Source: JAYVJH01 sp043777595
Lineage (GTDB): Bacteria; Bacteroidota; Bacteroidia; Cytophagales; Spirosomataceae
Length of the DNA stretch: 64,000 bases
Direction: 5' to 3'
Assembly (NCBI GenBank): GCA_043777595.1
Contig: JAYWHT010000020.1
Coordinates: 3,805 to 67,804, forward strand
The notes under the pieces are model-generated. The model had not been told where the DNA came from. It saw only the letters and a list, made by a program, of their open reading frames with translations, and did not search any database. Made by a program: the position numbers and the translations under genes. This document shows, piece after piece, positions 60,069 through 64,000 of this stretch (the first letter of the stretch is position 1; each line of letters begins with the position of its first letter).

Positions 60069-60869
60069 ATGGCAACTGGAATTTTAGAAGGCAAGCGTGG
60101 CATTATATCTGGCGCACTCAACGAAGACTCTATCGCTTGGAAAGTGGCACTCAAAGCCAAAGCCGAAGGCGCAACTTTTACACTCACCAACGCACCGATT
60201 GCGATGCGAATGGGCGAAATAAAAAAACTATCAGAACTCTGTGAAGCAGAAGTAATCCCTGCCGATGCAACGGTGGTCGAAGACATTGAAAACTTATATG
60301 GTAAGTCTATTGAGATTTTGGGGGGTAAAGTAGATTTTGTATTGCACTCAATCGGCATGTCGCCCAATGTACGCAAAGGCCGTGAGTATGGCGACTTAAA
60401 CTACGACTGGTATCTCAAAAGCATAGATATTTCGGCCTTGTCGTTTCATAAGTTTTTGCAAGTAGCCGAAAAAATGGACGCCATCAACGAGTGGGGGTCG
60501 GTGGTGGCGCTAAGTTATATGGCAGCGCAGCGGGTTTTTCCGTTTTATGGCGACATGGCCGAAGCCAAATCTGTGTTGGAGTCCATTGCCCGTAGTTATG
60601 GCTATCGCTATGGTAAACTCAAAAAAGTACGGGTCAATACCATTTCGCAGTCGCCTACCAAAACAACGGCTGGCTCGGGTATTGGTGGTTTTGAAAAATT
60701 TTATGATTTGGCTGACAAAATGGCACCACTTGGCAACGCCTCCGCCGCCGACTGCGCCAACTATGTAGTGTCGTTGTTTTCGGACTATACCCGCATGGTT
60801 ACGTGCCAAAATCTACTCCACGATGGTGGCTTCTCAATGATGGGTGCATCTGGCGATATAATGGGCTAA
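60069..60869 (+). CDS. fabI: Enoyl-[acyl-carrier-protein] reductase (NADH), FabI
   Basis: 266 residues from the ATG at 60069 (the frame is open 60 bases upstream but MATGILEGKRGIISG is the family start). The Rossmann region RGIISGALNEDSIAWKVA fits the split FabI motif, and the catalytic Tyr-x6-Lys stands in PFYGDMAEAKSVLESIA. ADCANYVVSLFSDYTRMV and GGFSMMGASGD close the substrate pocket. It reduces enoyl-ACP in each cycle of fatty acid synthesis. Confidence 0.95.
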   Translation: MATGILEGKRGIISGALNEDSIAWKVALKAKAEGATFTLTNAPIAMRMGEIKKLSELCEAEVIPADATVVEDIENLYGKSIEILGGKVDFVLHSIGMSPNVRKGREYGDLNYDWYLKSIDISALSFHKFLQVAEKMDAINEWGSVVALSYMAAQRVFPFYGDMAEAKSVLESIARSYGYRYGKLKKVRVNTISQSPTKTTAGSGIGGFEKFYDLADKMAPLGNASAADCANYVVSLFSDYTRMVTCQNLLHDGGFSMMGASGDIMG

Positions 60870-60894
60870 GATTTGTGAGTACAGATTTTATGAG

Positions 60895-60923
60895 ACTTGA
60901 TAACTTTTGGAAAGTTGTCAGGT
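60895..60923. terminator. Bidirectional hairpin between fabI and the hydrolase gene
   Basis: ACTTGATAACTTT, loop TGG, AAAGTTGTCAGGT: a 13-base stem with a few non-Watson-Crick pairs, between convergent genes. It is a relative of the perfect palindrome at 6114-6156 (shared ACTTT-nnn-AAAGT core). Confidence 0.6.
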
Positions 60924-60927
60924 CCAA

Positions 60928-62298
60928 CTACATTGTTTTCAACCAATCTGAAACAATCAGTAGGGCTTTGGTCGAAAACGTTTCTTCTAATGTGCTATAC
61001 TCGGTAATGGTACAGGTCTGGCAGTTTTGAAAAAGATGATTAAGCCCCTGTAAGGTTACAACTTTATAATTTTTATTTCCTGCTTTCTTTAAATTTACCT
61101 CAAAAGCGGTCAGATTAGCCGCAGCATCTACCTGCATGTCTTTATCGCCATTGAGAGCCAAAACAGGAATCTTGATTTTCTGGAGCGTAGGTGCAGGGTC
61201 ATATTTCAAAAAATACCTATACCAAGCACTACCAATAAACGGAAACTGATTTGTCATTTTGCTTTCGCCTTCTTTGCCTTTTAGGCCCATTTGCCCCAGA
61301 CGGTCGGCGGGTTGGCGAGCGAGCCAAGAGTTAAAAGCTGTTTTGAGGCTGTCCGTTATATCGCCTTCCGTGGGCAATCTACGACATACGGCATATATCG
61401 TTTTGTTGAGGTCGGTAGTGTAGCCTCTGTACTCGTCGCTCATGCCCATTTGTTTGAGAGCGGCATCGCTTTGTTTGAGCAGCAAGTCATATCCAGATAC
61501 GCCCATGCCTGCCAACGATACAATAAAAGCCACATCTTTTGAGTTGCTGGCGGCCATGGGTGCAATCATGCCGCCTTCGCTATGGCCAATGAGGCCGATT
61601 TTTTTGGGGTTTACTTCTTTTCTGTTTTTGAGATAATTTACGGCCACCAACACATCTTTGGCATAGTCGGCAGACGTACCCAATTGGCCAGTCGTTTGGC
61701 CTACTGTTCGGTCATCAAGGCGCAAAACTGCAAAACCGTTTTTGGTCAGGTAGTCGGCAATAACCCAAAACGCTTTGTGTCCGCCAATCGTTTCGTCTCG
61801 GTCTTGCTGGCCCGACCCCGAAATCAGTAGCACGGTCGTAAATTTACCATTACCCTTTGGTCGTGTAAAAGTACCTCCAAAAGTAATTGATTTGTTGGCA
61901 TCAGTAAATAGTACGTCTTCCGTCTCATAGTCAAACGGGGGCTTGGGGGTTTGGGGGCGGCGAGCAAAAGATAGTTGGTCGGTTTGGGTCAATATCAAGT
62001 CAGTCGAGCGGCCTTGTACCCATTGCCCTACAAACACTTTTTTGTCTGCCGAGAACTTACCCTTGATTTTGGCTTTGGCCATTTTAAATTCTCCAAAAAC
62101 ACTATCAGTCGTCATTCTGACATCGGCAAAAGGTACCTCAAACGCCATTTGGTCAGGCACATAAAACCACGCTTGGGCGGGATTGGTCATTATTTTCAGT
62201 CCAAATTTGAGCGGCCCCAGCTTACCCTCATAATAACTCTGGGCAGATGCAAAGAGCGTAACAAAAAGGCAGATTGAGAGCAAGATTTGTTTTTTCAT
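60928..62298 (-). CDS. Exported alpha/beta hydrolase (S9-like)
   Basis: 456 residues from the ATG at 62298, which begins the signal peptide (KKQILLSICLFVTLFASAQ). An N-terminal beta-rich segment of about 130 residues precedes the hydrolase: LLISGSGQQDRDE (oxyanion), LIGHSEGGMIAP (nucleophile Ser), VLALNGDKDMQV (Asp), GLNHLFQNC (His). The fold is like Bacteroidota S9-type acyl-peptide hydrolases or esterases. It follows a small membrane-protein gene and an M14 peptidase, so a peptide-processing role is plausible. Confidence 0.86.
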   Translation of the reverse strand: MKKQILLSICLFVTLFASAQSYYEGKLGPLKFGLKIMTNPAQAWFYVPDQMAFEVPFADVRMTTDSVFGEFKMAKAKIKGKFSADKKVFVGQWVQGRSTDLILTQTDQLSFARRPQTPKPPFDYETEDVLFTDANKSITFGGTFTRPKGNGKFTTVLLISGSGQQDRDETIGGHKAFWVIADYLTKNGFAVLRLDDRTVGQTTGQLGTSADYAKDVLVAVNYLKNRKEVNPKKIGLIGHSEGGMIAPMAASNSKDVAFIVSLAGMGVSGYDLLLKQSDAALKQMGMSDEYRGYTTDLNKTIYAVCRRLPTEGDITDSLKTAFNSWLARQPADRLGQMGLKGKEGESKMTNQFPFIGSAWYRYFLKYDPAPTLQKIKIPVLALNGDKDMQVDAAANLTAFEVNLKKAGNKNYKVVTLQGLNHLFQNCQTCTITEYSTLEETFSTKALLIVSDWLKTM

Positions 62299-62314
62299 GG
62301 CTTGTTTTTGGACA

Positions 62315-62527
62315 CTAATTGGTATTGTTTTTGGACTCATTCTCTCTTTTGACTGATGGCTCTTTTATTGAAAAAGACATAATCAACATAAGCACGCCAC
62401 TTTGTATAATACACTTCCAGAAGCCCATAACCGTAAAACTGAACGACCCATGTGAAATTAAAGCCATCAGTAAAATGGTATGAACTATGCCTAAAATAGC
62501 CCAAGATTTTATATTTTTTTTGGTCAT
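62315..62527 (-). CDS. Small two-helix membrane protein
   Basis: 70 residues. Two hydrophobic segments (WAILGIVHTILLMALISHG and IIQSGVLMLIMSFSI) with a basic N-terminus and a charged tail. No family recognised. The start is 2 bases after the M14 peptidase stop and the end is 16 bases before the hydrolase ATG, so this is a genuine gene in a three-gene operon. Confidence 0.65.
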   Translation of the reverse strand: MTKKNIKSWAILGIVHTILLMALISHGSFSFTVMGFWKCIIQSGVLMLIMSFSIKEPSVKRENESKNNTN

Positions 62528-62529
62528 AC

Positions 62530-63789
62530 TTACTTCACAAATCCATTTTCGATTGTCGTTATTTGTTTGTCTTTTTTGAGCAAAAACGTAGCTGCATCTT
62601 TTAGTTTTGGTACAATGGCGTTGTTTTTGTCGTCTATAATTATAGCACCTTTGGCATCTAATTCTTCGACTCCATAAAAAATAGACAAATCGCCAAAGTC
62701 TTCGATAATCGACTCATAGACAAAAGTTGTGGCTTCGTTTCTATTTCTTTCAATGCGGTTTATGCCTACATCTGTTACATAGCTCTGGCCGTTGATTTCT
62801 ATTCGAGCGTTACGAATCAGCAAATCGAAGTGTAGTTTTTCATTTTGTGGAATTTTGTCATAATCGGCTCTATTTTCTTTGTTGTAAGCGCCCTCAGCAA
62901 TGACTTGTAGCGCAGTCAGTATCGACACATAGTTAAGTTTGCGAATAAACTGTTTTTCGGGGTCGTTTTTATATCCGCCAGATTCAACCAAAATTACACT
63001 CGTTCCCCATTTGGCAATATTATCGCCAAATGCCCGAGGCTCGTGTTCGTCTGAGTACCGTCCTACCATATTGGGGGCAAACTGCTGAATCGTTTTGTTC
63101 ATACCCACAATGAGTTTCATGGCTCGTTCTCTGACAGAGTTGATGGTACGTGGATAGTCGTAGGCAGTAGCCAAAAACGAAACCGCCGCTAAGTTTTTGG
63201 TTGTACCTGCACTGTAACGTGGGCTTTGGTCGTGTAGATTGAAACCGATGGCTGGCTTGATGGTGTTTTGTAGTTTTTTGAGCAACTGCGACTCAGGGCA
63301 TTGTAGCCGCAGCGCATCACGGTTCATGTCTATTTCTTGGGCTGTGCGCCGCTGAAAACGCTCCGCACCGTCGGGGTTGAGCATTGGTACAAAATAAAGT
63401 GTGCTGTTTTCAAATATTTTTTTTCTAAAATCATCAAAACCATCACCTGTGGCGCTCAAAAAATTGAAAATATCGAGCATAGCCATCGTTGCAGTGGCTT
63501 CGTCGCCGTGCATCTGCGACCACAACAATACCGAAGGCGCACCTTTGCCGTATTTTAGTTGGCTAATCGAGCGGCCTTCAAACGACTTACCTATTTGGCT
63601 CACTTCAAAAGCGGCATTTGCCTTGGCTTTTTCCAACAGTGGCTGTATGTCCTTGTGCTTGAACCGCTGCTGGGTAATTGATTTTTCTTTGTAAAATTCA
63701 TACGTATCGCCAAGGCGTTGTGCTATGTTTTGACCAAAAACAATTTCTGACATAAAAAAAAAGATTACTACCAAACTCAGTCGTTTCAT
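62530..63789 (-). CDS. Exported M14-family zinc carboxypeptidase
   Basis: 419 residues. Signal peptide MKRLSLVVIFFFMSEIVFGQ. Zinc ligands in LWSQMHGDEATATMA (His, Glu) and FNLHDQSPRYS (His), arginine-bearing AQEIDMNRDAL, and the catalytic Glu in VILVESGGYKND. It is of carboxypeptidase A fold and probably trims peptides in the periplasm. The next two minus-strand genes are immediately downstream. Confidence 0.9.
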   Translation of the reverse strand: MKRLSLVVIFFFMSEIVFGQNIAQRLGDTYEFYKEKSITQQRFKHKDIQPLLEKAKANAAFEVSQIGKSFEGRSISQLKYGKGAPSVLLWSQMHGDEATATMAMLDIFNFLSATGDGFDDFRKKIFENSTLYFVPMLNPDGAERFQRRTAQEIDMNRDALRLQCPESQLLKKLQNTIKPAIGFNLHDQSPRYSAGTTKNLAAVSFLATAYDYPRTINSVRERAMKLIVGMNKTIQQFAPNMVGRYSDEHEPRAFGDNIAKWGTSVILVESGGYKNDPEKQFIRKLNYVSILTALQVIAEGAYNKENRADYDKIPQNEKLHFDLLIRNARIEINGQSYVTDVGINRIERNRNEATTFVYESIIEDFGDLSIFYGVEELDAKGAIIIDDKNNAIVPKLKDAATFLLKKDKQITTIENGFVK

Positions 63790-63948
63790 CGTAGGCAGGG
63801 GTTAAGTGATAATTTAAAACGTAAAACTACATTTTTTGACCAATACCACAAATTTATAATTTTCAATACACTATCACAGATCAAACGACAGAAGTAGCTT
63901 TTAAACGGATTGTGCTAGTAGAATTATTTTGAAAAAAGGGTAAAAATG

Positions 63949-64000
63949 GTTATCTCAAGGTTGCAAAACCAAAATAGAGATAACCATGAACCAGATAGTA
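63949..64000 (+). other. Inverted repeat and possible gene start at the right edge
   Basis: TGGTTATCTC (63949-63958) and GAGATAACCA (63979-63988) form a 10-bp stem with an inner GGTT/AACC stem. The right arm runs into ATGAACCAGATAGTA, a possible start (Met-Asn-Gln-Ile-Val) cut off by the window end. Whether it is a transposase or another gene cannot be told from five codons. The rest of 63790-63948 holds a TAnnTTTG-like box (minus strand, 63856-63849) for the M14 gene. Confidence 0.3.

Noticed and set aside
61930..61965. GC-rich stretch ACGGGGGCTTGGGGGTTTGG in the hydrolase gene as another inserted palindromic element
   Set aside because: The encoded RRPQTPKPPFDYE fits the normal linker before the hydrolase domain and there is no C-run/G-run palindrome.
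1..64000. tRNA, rRNA or tmRNA genes
   Set aside because: I looked for the T-loop GGTTCGAnTCC pattern and rRNA landmarks by eye and found none in the intergenic regions; a covariance-model search (tRNAscan-SE, Rfam) would be decisive.

Overview
The window looks like a chromosome segment of a Bacteroidota bacterium, most likely in the Cytophagales (Spirosomataceae-like; genus not resolved). Four things point there. Promoters fit the Bacteroidota pattern TTTG-N19/20-TAnnTTTG, and purine-rich Shine-Dalgarno boxes are mostly absent. One giant Ig-repeat surface protein carries the gliding/type IX secretion C-terminal domain. Families largely confined to this phylum are present (HYC_CC_PP, DUF3347, DUF2911). 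A TonB receptor with a CarboxypepD_reg-like N-terminus is also present. There is no rRNA, tRNA, CRISPR array or complete insertion sequence that I can see.

Layout. 1-3.9 kb: tail of a PDZ protein, then a restriction-modification locus on the minus strand (controller, PD-(D/E)XK nuclease, and a fused type I-like M plus half-S methylase with its own promoter). 4-14.3 kb: ligA, a YtxH protein, ribE, a thiol-disulfide protein, a Fic enzyme, an ethanolamine-type permease, a nonsense-interrupted xisH with intact xisI, and a hydrolase. 14.4-20.1 kb: two glycosyltransferase-like genes, a large PSCyt/DUF1549-DUF1553 lipoprotein and a broken methyltransferase. 20.1-24.8 kb: the giant adhesin-like protein. 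25-28.1 kb: a UPF0126 membrane protein between two decayed HxlR-regulator remnants, a VapC-like toxin with a frameshifted tail and its antitoxin, and leuC. 28.1-28.6 kb: intergenic repeats.

28.6-38.3 kb is a one-directional copper/heavy-metal island: HYC_CC_PP protein, DUF2911-DUF3347 protein, YVTN beta-propeller lipoprotein, SRPBCC protein, a multicopper oxidase fused to a CopB-like outer-membrane domain, an HMA-MauE membrane protein, a methyltransferase and a TonB receptor. 38.4-45.4 kb is housekeeping envelope and tRNA-modification material (M23 peptidase, tamB, retropepsin-like protease, divergent tsaD). 45.5-55.5 kb is metabolic: ThuA, sugar isomerase plus enolase-superfamily enzyme, vanadium-type haloperoxidase, PLP decarboxylase, purD, and a GNAT-SDR-SIS operon. 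55.7-57.7 kb is a second restriction-modification pair whose methylase closely resembles YhdJ (predicted target ATGCAT). 57.8-63.8 kb carries an M1 peptidase, fabI, a serine hydrolase, a small membrane protein and an M14 peptidase.

The most unusual signals are: (1) GC-rich palindromic C6/C6/G5 elements sitting in frame inside ligA, the restriction methylase and the multicopper oxidase, including C7 and C8 tracts in the methylase; (2) the AhdI-like gene logic of the first restriction system with paired operators around its promoter; (3) the multicopper oxidase-CopB fusion; (4) three copies of an AAGYCTTCGCT hairpin family; and (5) several decaying accessory genes (xisH, vapC tail, methyltransferase, two HxlR remnants).
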